DNA from: an uncultured Gemmatimonadota bacterium
GTDB taxonomy: Bacteria > Gemmatimonadota > Gemmatimonadetes > Longimicrobiales > Longimicrobiaceae
NCBI GenBank assembly: GCA_902805735.1
Contig: CADCTW010000161.1
Span: forward strand, 1-64,000
DNA length: 64,000 nt
Direction of reading: 5' to 3'
The notes beneath the pieces are model-generated. The model was given only the letters and a program-made list of their open reading frames with translations, was not told the DNA's origin and did no database searches. Of this stretch, positions 26,396 through 33,275 are shown in pieces. Each line of letters starts with the position of its first letter. Position 1 is the first letter of the stretch. A program made the translations under genes and the position numbers.

Positions 26396-26438
26396 TGGAG
26401 ATGTCTCCGAGAGAGCTATCGTTGGGTGGAGAAACGGA

Positions 26439-26452
26439 GGGCGCTCGCGCCC
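26439..26452 (-). terminator. short GC hairpin between DUF4097 and DUF5916 genes
   Basis: A six-base GGGCGC/GCGCCC stem with a TC loop. On the minus strand it follows the DUF4097 stop by about 20 bases, and a moderately T-rich stretch comes next. It may end or attenuate transcription before the DUF5916 gene. Confidence 0.4.
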
Positions 26453-26473
26453 CCCGCCAGCTCTGCTACGGGA

Positions 26474-27454
26474 TCAGCGGTCCGCCAGTTTCACGTCGCC
26501 GCTGAAGGTGCGAACCTCCACCCGCGCCCCTCCCCGCCCCACCAGCACCTCCTGTTCGCGGCGCGAGGTGCGGGTGACCCGCGCGCCCGAGATCGCCATC
26601 TCCATGTCGCCGCTGAAGGTGGTGAACTCCACCTCCGCCCCGCTGCCGCGCGCCAGCCGCAGCTCCACGTCGCCGCTGTGGCTGTTGAGAGTGGTCGTCC
26701 CCCCGCGCTCCAGCGCGCCGGACACCAGCACGCCCCCCGACACGGACGCGAACGACCCGCGCAGCCGCGACCCTTCCACCCGCACGTCGCCGCTCACCGT
26801 CTGCACCTCGGCCCGCCCGCCGACCTGCGGCGCCGTCACGCCGCCGCTCACGCTCTGGGCGCGCAGGCTGCCGGCGCGCGCGGGCACGGAGATCTCGCCG
26901 CTCACCGTCTGCGCCTCCACCTCGGTGCGGATGGCGCCGCGCACGGCCAGGTCGCCGCTCACGGACTGCACGCGCACGCGGTCGGTGGCCACGTCCACCT
27001 CCACCCCCCCGGAGCGCGTGCTGACTTCCAGGGAAGCGGGCCGCCCGGACACCTGCACGTCGCCGCTGACGGTGGTCACGGAGGTCTCCCCCATCACCCC
27101 CTGCACCTCCGCGTCGGCCGAGGTGGTGCGCACCACGAGCGTCTTGCGCGCGGGGATGCGCACCTCCAGCTCCGAGCTCCCGGCGTTGCGATTGCCGCGG
27201 GGCACCACCACCTGCACGTAGGTGCGGTCCCCCTCGCTGCGGATCTCCAGCCGGTCTGCGCCGCGCCCGAGCTCGCCCGTCACCTGCACCTCGTTCCTCC
27301 CCCACGCCACCACCCGCACGCTCCCCGAGAGAAGGGTCACGTCCACCGTGCCGCCGGCCCCCGTGGGCCGCCGCTCGTCCACGCGCTGCTGCGCGCACGC
27401 GGGAACGGTAATGAGAGCCGCCACCGCGGCGATATAGAAAAGTCCGGGCTTCAT
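26474..27454 (-). CDS. DUF4097-family beta-strand repeat protein
   Basis: A 326-residue exported protein, possibly a lipoprotein (signal ending VPA before Cys20). Nearly all the remainder is a right-handed beta-solenoid made of about ten repeats of the form VxVxTVSGDVxVxG, for example VTTVSGDVQVSG, VQSVSGDLAVRG, AQTVSGEISVP and VQTVSGDVRVEG. The family is often encoded beside sigma/anti-sigma pairs, as here, and is thought to act at the cell surface; its role is not established. Confidence 0.9.
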   Translation of the reverse strand: MKPGLFYIAAVAALITVPACAQQRVDERRPTGAGGTVDVTLLSGSVRVVAWGRNEVQVTGELGRGADRLEIRSEGDRTYVQVVVPRGNRNAGSSELEVRIPARKTLVVRTTSADAEVQGVMGETSVTTVSGDVQVSGRPASLEVSTRSGGVEVDVATDRVRVQSVSGDLAVRGAIRTEVEAQTVSGEISVPARAGSLRAQSVSGGVTAPQVGGRAEVQTVSGDVRVEGSRLRGSFASVSGGVLVSGALERGGTTTLNSHSGDVELRLARGSGAEVEFTTFSGDMEMAISGARVTRTSRREQEVLVGRGGARVEVRTFSGDVKLADR

Positions 27455-27475
27455 GGTCTGGATGAGTGAGAAGAA

Positions 27476-27618
27476 AGTGCCTAGTGCCTAGTGCCGAGTG
27501 CCTAGTGAAAATGTGCTGAGTCGCGAGTGCCGGGTGCGAATCAACAGCAATCCAGGACCCAGGACTTCTGTTACCTAGGCACTCGGCACTAGGCACTCGG
27601 CACTAGGCACCAGGCACT
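27476..27618. repeat. TGCCTAG-unit inverted repeat, copy 1
   Basis: The left arm (27476-27507) is four tandem copies of a 7-nt unit TGCCTAG or TGCCGAG. The right arm (27574-27618) is six copies of the complement, such as GCACTCG and GCACTAG. The arms can pair around a 65-base loop. It lies between the anti-sigma and DUF4097 genes. A shorter relative is at 50275-50353. Confidence 0.85.
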
Positions 27619-27624
27619 GCAGTC

Positions 27625-28293
27625 CTACAACTCCACTGCCTGCTGCAACACGTTCAGCTTCTTGCCGTACGCGTCCGAGAGCATGTCGGTCAGCTCGCGG
27701 CTGTTGGGGTCCTTTTCCAGGGCCGCGCGCGACTGGCGGATGGCTTCGTCGATGATGCGCAGGTTGGTTTCCAGCGTCTGTACCGTCTCCGGGGCCAGGG
27801 CCGCGCGGCGGGCGGTGAGAACGCGCTGCAGGTCGTCGATGGCGCGCTGGTAGTCGTGCTCGGCGGGCTGGAAGGCGACCAGCGCCGTCTGCGGTGCGCC
27901 CACGCGAACCTCGCTCCCCACGGCCAGCGGGGTCCCGGCGCGCTGGTCCTCCGTCACCTTGAGGGTGATCAGCGAAGACGAGATCACCAGGCCCACGGCG
28001 GCGGCGGCCATGGTCAGCCACCGCGGCGGGCTCCAGCGGCGCGCGGCGGAGATCGGCGTGACCTGGGCCGGGGCCTCGATGCGCGCGGCGATCCCCGCCC
28101 ACAGGTCGCGCGACGGCGCCGCCTCCAGGGGGAGGGACGCCACGTCGTTGAGGAGCTCGCGCAGCGCCTCGGCCTCCGCGCGGCACGCGGGGCACACCTC
28201 CAGGTGGAACTCGACGGCCTGGCGCTCGGCGTCCGGAAGCTCGTTCCCGGCCCAGTCGTCCAGCCTCTCGATCACGTCGTCGTGGCTCATCAT
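27625..28293 (-). CDS. anti-sigma factor with zinc-finger domain
   Basis: A 222-residue membrane protein expected to bind and hold the ECF sigma factor encoded just upstream. Residues 5-45 form a zf-HC2 domain, with H30 and the CPAC pair at 34-37 in HLEVCPACRAEAE. One membrane helix spans about 95-113 (TMAAAAVGLVISSSLITLKV). The C-terminal periplasmic part (about 140-220) is helical and coiled-coil-like. The start overlaps the sigma gene stop as ATGA. Confidence 0.9.
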   Translation of the reverse strand: MMSHDDVIERLDDWAGNELPDAERQAVEFHLEVCPACRAEAEALRELLNDVASLPLEAAPSRDLWAGIAARIEAPAQVTPISAARRWSPPRWLTMAAAAVGLVISSSLITLKVTEDQRAGTPLAVGSEVRVGAPQTALVAFQPAEHDYQRAIDDLQRVLTARRAALAPETVQTLETNLRIIDEAIRQSRAALEKDPNSRELTDMLSDAYGKKLNVLQQAVEL

Positions 28294-28847
28294 CGTCCAA
28301 GCATCTCCCGCAGAAGCTTTCTCGCGCGGTGGAGCTGCGCCTTGCAGGTGCCCACCGCCGTCCCCTGCATCTCCGCGATCTCTTCGTGCTTGTAGCCCTC
28401 CACGTCGTGGAGGATCAGCACCGCCCTGGCCCCGGCGGGGAGCGCCGCGATGGCGCGCTCCAGGTCGATCCCGATCCCCGGGTCGTGGGGGCGCGAAGGC
28501 GATTCGTACGCCTCCAGGTCGTCGGTCACCAGCACCTTCCCCACCCGCACCTTTTCCGAGCGGCGCTCGCCCAGCACCACGTTCACCGCCAGCCGGTGGA
28601 GCCAGGTGGAGAAGGCGCTCTTCCCCTGGAAGCTGCCGATCTTCTCCCACGCGCGGACGAACACGTCCTGCGTGAGCTCTTCGGCCCGGCCGGCGTCGCC
28701 GGACAGGCGCAGGCAAAGGGCGTACACCCGCCCCAGGTTCTCGCGGTACAGCTGCTCGAACGCGGCGACGTCACCCTGCTGTGCGCGCCGCACGGCGAGG
28801 CTCGCCGTGGGAGCGAGTACCGTGGGCTCAGCCTGCATCGCGATCAT
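28290..28847 (-). CDS. ECF-type RNA polymerase sigma factor
   Basis: A 185-residue sigma-70-family regulator. Region 2 (about 20-90) includes FEQLYRENLGRVYALCLRL and ELTQDVFVRAWEKIGSF. Region 4 (about 130-182) includes AIAALPAGARAVLILHDVEG and YKHEEIAEMQGTAVGTCKAQ. It is co-translated with a zinc-finger anti-sigma factor. The DUF4097 and DUF5916 genes that follow on the same strand are candidate regulon members. The ATG at 28847 was chosen; one at 28838 is also possible. Confidence 0.93.
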   Translation of the reverse strand: MIAMQAEPTVLAPTASLAVRRAQQGDVAAFEQLYRENLGRVYALCLRLSGDAGRAEELTQDVFVRAWEKIGSFQGKSAFSTWLHRLAVNVVLGERRSEKVRVGKVLVTDDLEAYESPSRPHDPGIGIDLERAIAALPAGARAVLILHDVEGYKHEEIAEMQGTAVGTCKAQLHRARKLLREMLGR

Positions 28848-28886
28848 CCAATCGCACCGTGGAGGGGTGTAGCATCCCGCTTTCGT

Positions 28887-28917
28887 GGATAGGATGCGCC
28901 CCGGCGCGAAAAGGTTT
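28887..28917 (-). promoter_or_regulatory. possible ECF-type promoter of the sigma operon
   Basis: On the minus strand, AAACCTTTT (28909-28917) and CCTATCC (28887-28893) are 15 bases apart and about 40 bases upstream of the sigma gene. AACC-containing -35 boxes are usual for ECF sigma factors, so autoregulation is plausible. This is inference from pattern only. Confidence 0.35.
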
Positions 28918-29013
28918 GAATGCCTGCATGGGAGGGGATACTTCGATGGGAGGAACCGCAAGAGGGGATGCCCAATGTGCTTGCAGCCTGGCCTGACGGC
29001 AAGTGTTTCTAAT

Positions 29014-29056
29014 CTTACACAGAGGCACAGAGGCACGGAGAAGAACCGGTTTCCGT
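29014..29056. repeat. CACAGAG hairpin, decayed (copy 13)
   Basis: The left arm is recognisable (CTTACACAGAGGCACAGAGG). The right arm is reduced to CCGTGCCCCGAGAGG. It lies after the PIN-domain gene on the minus strand. Confidence 0.6.
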
Positions 29057-29068
29057 GCCCCGAGAGGC

Positions 29069-29479
29069 TTACAACATGGCCAGGATCTCGCCCGGGGAGC
29101 GCGGGGGGAGCGGACTTCCGCGGAAGTGCTTCTCGTCGCGGGTGGCGACGCACTCCGCGCCGACCTCGAGGCCGGCGGCTACCTGCACGGCGTCCTCGAA
29201 ATCGCCCAGCGCGAGGACGAGCGCCTGGTGGAAATCGGCCGCCTCCAGGGGAACCACCTTCACGATGCGCAGCAGGTCGGTCACGGCGACAGCCGCGGTC
29301 TGGCGGTCCCTGGCCTTCGCGATCAGGTAGTAGAGCGTGGTGATGGTGTGTCCCGCGACGTACCCCTCGGCCTCACCTCGGTCGATGGCGGCCAGCAGCC
29401 GCGCGGCGTCCGTGACCCACGGCGGCCGGTTGAGAAACACGTCCAGGAGGACGTCGATGTCGAGCAGGACCCTCTTCAT
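29069..29479 (-). CDS. VapC-type PIN-domain toxin
   Basis: A 136-residue putative ribonuclease. The PIN acidic residues are visible: D7 and D9 in LLDIDVLLD, a glutamate near residue 36, D93 and D97 in LGDFEDAVQ, and D115 in VATRDEKHF. Such toxins cleave tRNA or rRNA when freed from their antitoxin. The gene overlaps the upstream antitoxin gene as ATGA, the standard VapBC arrangement. It resembles the PIN proteins paired with DUF6364-type antitoxins. Confidence 0.88.
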   Translation of the reverse strand: MKRVLLDIDVLLDVFLNRPPWVTDAARLLAAIDRGEAEGYVAGHTITTLYYLIAKARDRQTAAVAVTDLLRIVKVVPLEAADFHQALVLALGDFEDAVQVAAGLEVGAECVATRDEKHFRGSPLPPRSPGEILAML

Positions 29480-29709
29480 CCATACTTCTCGCGAAGGTGC
29501 CGGCGATAATCCTCCGGGTCCGCCCCTTCCGCGATCCCGACCAGGCGGCGGACCGCCGGCGTGAGATCCGGCTCCTCCTCGTCCAGCGGCAGCCGCAGCA
29601 GGAAGTCGCTCACGACCTGCGAGAGACTCTTCGCGTGCCGCTCGCTGTAGCGCTCCCCCCGCTCCACCGCCGCCGGATCCAGCGACAGGTTCTTCGTCAC
29701 ACGTGGCAT
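29476..29709 (-). CDS. VapB-type antitoxin (DUF6364-like)
   Basis: A 77-residue protein. The N-terminal strand and helix (MPRVTKNLSLDPAAVERGERYSER in outline) fit a ribbon-helix-helix DNA-binding fold. VVSDFLLRLP follows, and the acidic C-terminus would block the toxin. The ATG at 29709 has a GAGGGG sequence at good spacing; a GTG two codons upstream is less likely. It overlaps the toxin gene. Two ATGCGCAT palindromes upstream are likely operator half-sites. Confidence 0.8.
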   Translation of the reverse strand: MPRVTKNLSLDPAAVERGERYSERHAKSLSQVVSDFLLRLPLDEEEPDLTPAVRRLVGIAEGADPEDYRRHLREKYG

Positions 29710-29723
29710 CGTCACCCCTCTTC

Positions 29724-29754
29724 ATGCGCATGCGTTTCCCCGAACAATGCGCAT
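29724..29754. promoter_or_regulatory. paired ATGCGCAT palindromes upstream of the VapBC module
   Basis: The perfect 8-base palindrome ATGCGCAT occurs at 29724-29731 and 29747-29754, centred 23 bases apart (about two helical turns). It lies 15-45 bases before the antitoxin start. VapB proteins usually repress their own operon by binding paired palindromes, so this is a candidate operator. Confidence 0.55.
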
Positions 29755-29779
29755 TCACCCGGAGTGCGTCAACCCCAAA

Positions 29780-29830
29780 GACATAGAGGCACAGAGATGA
29801 AGTCTCTGTGCCTCTGTGCCTCTGTGTGAG
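29780..29830. repeat. CACAGAG hairpin, left arm shortened (copy 14)
   Basis: The right arm is complete; the left arm starts GACATAGAGGCACAGAG. It directly follows the stop of the YbjQ-like gene on the minus strand and precedes the antitoxin promoter. Confidence 0.8.
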
Positions 29831-29831
29831 G

Positions 29832-30944
29832 CTACTGTGCCGCCTGCTCCTCCCCGAACCTCACTCGGAGCACGCCGATGCGCGCCTGGATCTGGGCGAG
29901 GACCTGGTCGCGGTCGGCCTGGCTGATCTTGAGGCCGTAGGTGTCCGTCTGGCAGGCGGCGCAGTGCCGGTCCTCGCGCCGCGGCTGGCTGCCGCACGGA
30001 CACTGCCAGGCGTCGCGGCCGGCCGTCCCCAGGAATCCCGCCTTGTGGATGGACGTCCACCGGGGCGGGAACGCCTCCTGGATCTGCCGGTGGAGGGCCG
30101 TGAGGGCGGCGATCTCGGCGGGGCCGTACGACTGCGGGTTCGCCGTGGCTACCTGCAGCGCCATCTGCCGCTCGATGGGCACGCCGCTGCGGAGGAGCGC
30201 GGCGACGCGGCCGAAGTCCAGCAGGTTGAGCGTGTGGATGGTGCGCGCGCAGAAGCCGCGCAGGCTGTGGTCGGGGCCGTCCCCCTTGTCCCGGACGAGT
30301 CCCAGGTACAGCCAGGGGATCGCGTCCTCCGGCTCGATGGCGGCAAAGAACTGCGCGGCCGTGCTCTCGATCGTGCGGCGCGCCGTCGCGTCGGGGGTGA
30401 GGACGAGCAGGCTTCCGAGCGCCGCGTCGCCGAAGGCCGCGATGCGGTGCTCCATCGCGAAGAGCCAGGTGTCAGGGGTAAGCCGCACCTTTCCGCTCGC
30501 CAGCTCCTCGAGGAGCGAATGGCGCTTCATCATCACGTTCATCTCGTCCGCCGGGACGTCCGCGCGCGCGTCGGCGTGCGCCCCCGCCGCCACCGTGCGG
30601 CGCACGCGGACGGCGGTCCCCACCGCGTTGAGCATGAACATCGACCGCCCTCCGCCTGAGATCTCGTCGAAGTCCAGTCGGAGCCCCACCACCGCGTTGG
30701 CGCCCAGGAGCTTGGCCTTGCGCGCCAGCATCTCCGCCGCCTCGCTGTACAGCCGCGCCAGCTCCCCCCCGTACGCCCCCGACCGCCCGCCGAACACGTC
30801 CGAGAACGAGGCGAAGAAGTCGCTGAACAGCCCCACGCCGGCCACCAGGTGCACCGAGACGGGGCCGAGATAGCTGTCCACCTCCCACCCTTCCAGCGAG
30901 CTGGTGGTGGTCACCTGCATGCCGAGAAAGTGCTGGATGCTCAC
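29832..30944 (-). CDS. YbjQ/UPF0145-like protein with C-terminal zinc ribbon
   Basis: A 370-residue protein. Residues 8-115 match the YbjQ heavy-metal-binding fold: VTTTSSLEGWEVDSYLGPVS, then ARKAKLLGANAVVGLRLDFD. A helical region of unknown type follows (about 135-300). Near the C-terminus the four cysteines in CPCGSQPRREDRHCAAC make a zinc ribbon at about 317-333. Its function is unknown; it may be a membrane- or metal-related scaffold. The start is the ATG at 30944. It lies after the acyl-CoA ligase gene on the same strand. Confidence 0.75.
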   Translation of the reverse strand: MSIQHFLGMQVTTTSSLEGWEVDSYLGPVSVHLVAGVGLFSDFFASFSDVFGGRSGAYGGELARLYSEAAEMLARKAKLLGANAVVGLRLDFDEISGGGRSMFMLNAVGTAVRVRRTVAAGAHADARADVPADEMNVMMKRHSLLEELASGKVRLTPDTWLFAMEHRIAAFGDAALGSLLVLTPDATARRTIESTAAQFFAAIEPEDAIPWLYLGLVRDKGDGPDHSLRGFCARTIHTLNLLDFGRVAALLRSGVPIERQMALQVATANPQSYGPAEIAALTALHRQIQEAFPPRWTSIHKAGFLGTAGRDAWQCPCGSQPRREDRHCAACQTDTYGLKISQADRDQVLAQIQARIGVLRVRFGEEQAAQ

Positions 30945-30955
30945 GAAGACCCTCT

Positions 30956-30983
30956 CCTCTGTGCCTCTGTGTCTCTGTGTGAG
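30956..30983. repeat. CACAGAG single arm (copy 15)
   Basis: On the minus strand this single arm fills the gap between the ligase stop and the YbjQ-like start and ends AGAGGAGAGGG, about 12 bases before the ATG. Confidence 0.85.
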
Positions 30984-30992
30984 CCCCGTTTT

Positions 30993-32825
30993 CTAGCCCT
31001 GGTAGAGCTCCTCGATCCGCTCCTGGTAGCGCTGCTCCACGGCTTTGCGCTTGATGCTCAGCTTGGGGGTGAGGAGGCCGGCGTCGATGGTGAACTCATC
31101 CGGGATGACCAGGATGCGCTTGGGGACCTCGTAGTGCGCGAACCCGGCGAGGCGGCCCACCGTCTCGCGGGTGAGGTGCTCCACCACGCGCGGCTCGGCG
31201 GCGAGGACGGCGCGGTCCGTGGCGGCGAGGCCCTGCTGGCGGCACCAGGTCTCCAGGTTCTCCCACTCCGGCACCACCAGGAAGGTGGTGAAGGGGCGCC
31301 GGTCGCCCAGCATCACGATCTGCGCGACGTAGGGGGAGAGGAGCGCGGCGTTCTCCATGGGCGCGGGCGCCACGTTCTTGCCGCCCGCCGTCACGATGAT
31401 GTTCTTGAGGCGGTCGGTGATGCGCAGGAAGCCGCCGTCCGTCACCTCGCCGATGTCGCCGGTGTGGAACCAGCCGTTGGGGCCGATGGCCTGGGCGGTG
31501 GCGTCGGGGCGGTTCCAGTAGCCCTTCATCACGTGCGGCCCGCGGGTGAGGATCTCGCCCGTCTCGCCGTCGATCCCCACCTCCACGCCGGGGATGATGG
31601 CGCCCACCGTGCCCAGCCGCACCTTCCCCGGCTTGTTCACGGCGATGACGGGCGACGTCTCCGTTAGCCCGTACCCCTCGTACACAGGGAGCCCCGCCGC
31701 GAAGAAGAAGCGCGCCACGTCCGCCGACAGCGGCGCGCCACCGGAGACGAAGTTCCTCATCCGCCCGCCCGTGCGCGCACGCAGCTTGGAGAACACCAGC
31801 CGGTCCGCCAGGCGGTACTGGAGCGCCAGCGCGCCGCCCGGCTCGCTCCCCGCGAGGCGCAGGTCGGCCACCCGCGTGCCCACGCCCAGCGCCCACCCCA
31901 CGAGCGCTTTCTTCACCCCGGTGGCGCCGGTGACGCGGGTGTAGATCTTTTCGAACAGGCGGGGTACCGCGACGGCGATGTTGGGCCCCACCTCGCCCAT
32001 GTTGTCCACCACCTTTTCGAAGCTCTCGGCGTACGAGATGCACGCCCCCACGTCCCAGTACAGGTAGTCCACCATCCGCTCGAACACGTGGCTGAGCGGG
32101 AGAAAGGAGAGCGTGCGGTCGCCCGTGAGGATGACGTCCGAAAGGCCGTGCTGCTGCGAGCCGGCCACGTTGGAGCAGAGGTTGAAGTGGGTGAGCATCA
32201 CTCCCTTGGGGTCGCCCGTGGTCCCCGAGGTGTAGATCAGCGTCGCCACGTCGTCGCGCTTCACCCCCAGCGCCCGCTCGCGGAAGCTCCCCACGCGACC
32301 CTCCTCGATGGCGCGCCGCCCCTCCTCCTGCACCTCCGCCCACGACGCCACGCCGGCCGCCTCGTCGAACACCACCACCCGCTCCAGCGCGGGAAGCTCG
32401 CCGCGGATCTCCTGGATCTTGGCGAGCTGCGCGCGCGTGGACACCAGGATCACCCGCGCCCCGCAGTCGTCCAGGATGTACTGGATCTGGCCCGCCGGGA
32501 GCGTGGGGTAGATGGGAACGTCGATGGCGCCCATCCCGGTGACGGCGTAGTCCGTGATCGCCCACTCCGGCCGGTTCTCGGAAAGGAGCGCCACCCGGTC
32601 CCCGGCGCGCACGCCCCACCCCTCCAGCGCCGCGGCCAGCCTCGCCGCCTGCTCCTCCACCTCGCGATGGGACCACTCCTTCCACGCGCCGCCCACCTTG
32701 TAGCGCAGGGCGGCGGGGCGGTCGTAGCGGTCCACGCCGCGCAGGAAGAGCTTGGGGATGGTGTCGCGCTCCACCGGCTGCAGCGGGATGGCGGGGTACG
32801 CGCGGAACGAGGGGGCGGCTGGCAT
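30993..32825 (-). CDS. long-chain acyl-CoA ligase (AMP-forming)
   Basis: A 610-residue enzyme of the AMP-binding superfamily, COG1022 type. It activates fatty acids to acyl-CoA at the cytoplasmic membrane. Key motifs: LIYTSGTTGDPKGVMLTH (P-loop), GYGLTETSPV, WFHTGDIGEVTDGGFLRITD, and RLKNIIVTAGGKNVAP with the hinge. The start at 32825 (MPAAPSFRAYPAIPLQPVER) gives the usual length. The frame continues upstream, but only into repeat sequence. The enoyl-CoA hydratase at 50866-51651 may act in the same pathway. Confidence 0.93.
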   Translation of the reverse strand: MPAAPSFRAYPAIPLQPVERDTIPKLFLRGVDRYDRPAALRYKVGGAWKEWSHREVEEQAARLAAALEGWGVRAGDRVALLSENRPEWAITDYAVTGMGAIDVPIYPTLPAGQIQYILDDCGARVILVSTRAQLAKIQEIRGELPALERVVVFDEAAGVASWAEVQEEGRRAIEEGRVGSFRERALGVKRDDVATLIYTSGTTGDPKGVMLTHFNLCSNVAGSQQHGLSDVILTGDRTLSFLPLSHVFERMVDYLYWDVGACISYAESFEKVVDNMGEVGPNIAVAVPRLFEKIYTRVTGATGVKKALVGWALGVGTRVADLRLAGSEPGGALALQYRLADRLVFSKLRARTGGRMRNFVSGGAPLSADVARFFFAAGLPVYEGYGLTETSPVIAVNKPGKVRLGTVGAIIPGVEVGIDGETGEILTRGPHVMKGYWNRPDATAQAIGPNGWFHTGDIGEVTDGGFLRITDRLKNIIVTAGGKNVAPAPMENAALLSPYVAQIVMLGDRRPFTTFLVVPEWENLETWCRQQGLAATDRAVLAAEPRVVEHLTRETVGRLAGFAHYEVPKRILVIPDEFTIDAGLLTPKLSIKRKAVEQRYQERIEELYQG

Positions 32826-32962
32826 CGGGGTGGCTCCGGTGGGGGTACGAGCGGGCGAATATGCCCGCGCGTCCGGCGGCGCACAAGAAGGGGTGCGGAC
32901 GCGTTGGAGGACGTACAGAAGTGCGTGAGTGCGGGGGCGGAGACCTCGCTGGCGTCCGCGGC

Positions 32963-33008
32963 GGCCCTCACCCCCCAACCCCGCTCTCCCAATAATGGGA
33001 GAGGGGGG
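32963..33008. repeat. CTCTCCC-type hairpin element
   Basis: It starts GCCCTCACCC and contains CTCTCCCA and TGGGAGAG around a four-base loop. With copy B at 33073-33133 it fills most of the 450-base gap 32826-33275, where I see no gene. Confidence 0.7.
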
Positions 33009-33072
33009 CGCACTCCAACCTTTCAGCCGCGCCCAGGCATCACGGAGGCCGCGGCGCGCGAGGTGGCCGGCT

Positions 33073-33133
33073 GGCGCGCCGACACAGAAGATGCGCCTCC
33101 TCCCCCAGCTGTTTGGGGGAGGAGGTCGGGAGG
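33073..33133. repeat. CTCTCCC-type hairpin element, copy B
   Basis: It starts GGCGCGCCGACACAGAAG and ends GGTCGGGAGG like copy A at 447-510, but has the perfect stem CCTCCTCCCCCA / TGGGGGAGGAGG instead. The stem sequence changed while pairing was kept. Confidence 0.75.
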
Positions 33134-33275
33134 TGAGGGCCCTTCCTTCAGCGTGCACCGGCCCCTCGCACCCGGTCACGCACTGCTTCCCGCTTGCTGC
33201 GCGAGCCTCGGGGCACGATCTTGGGGGATGCTAACAAATCCGCACCCCCACGCCCTTTCCGAGGCTGGAACGCGT

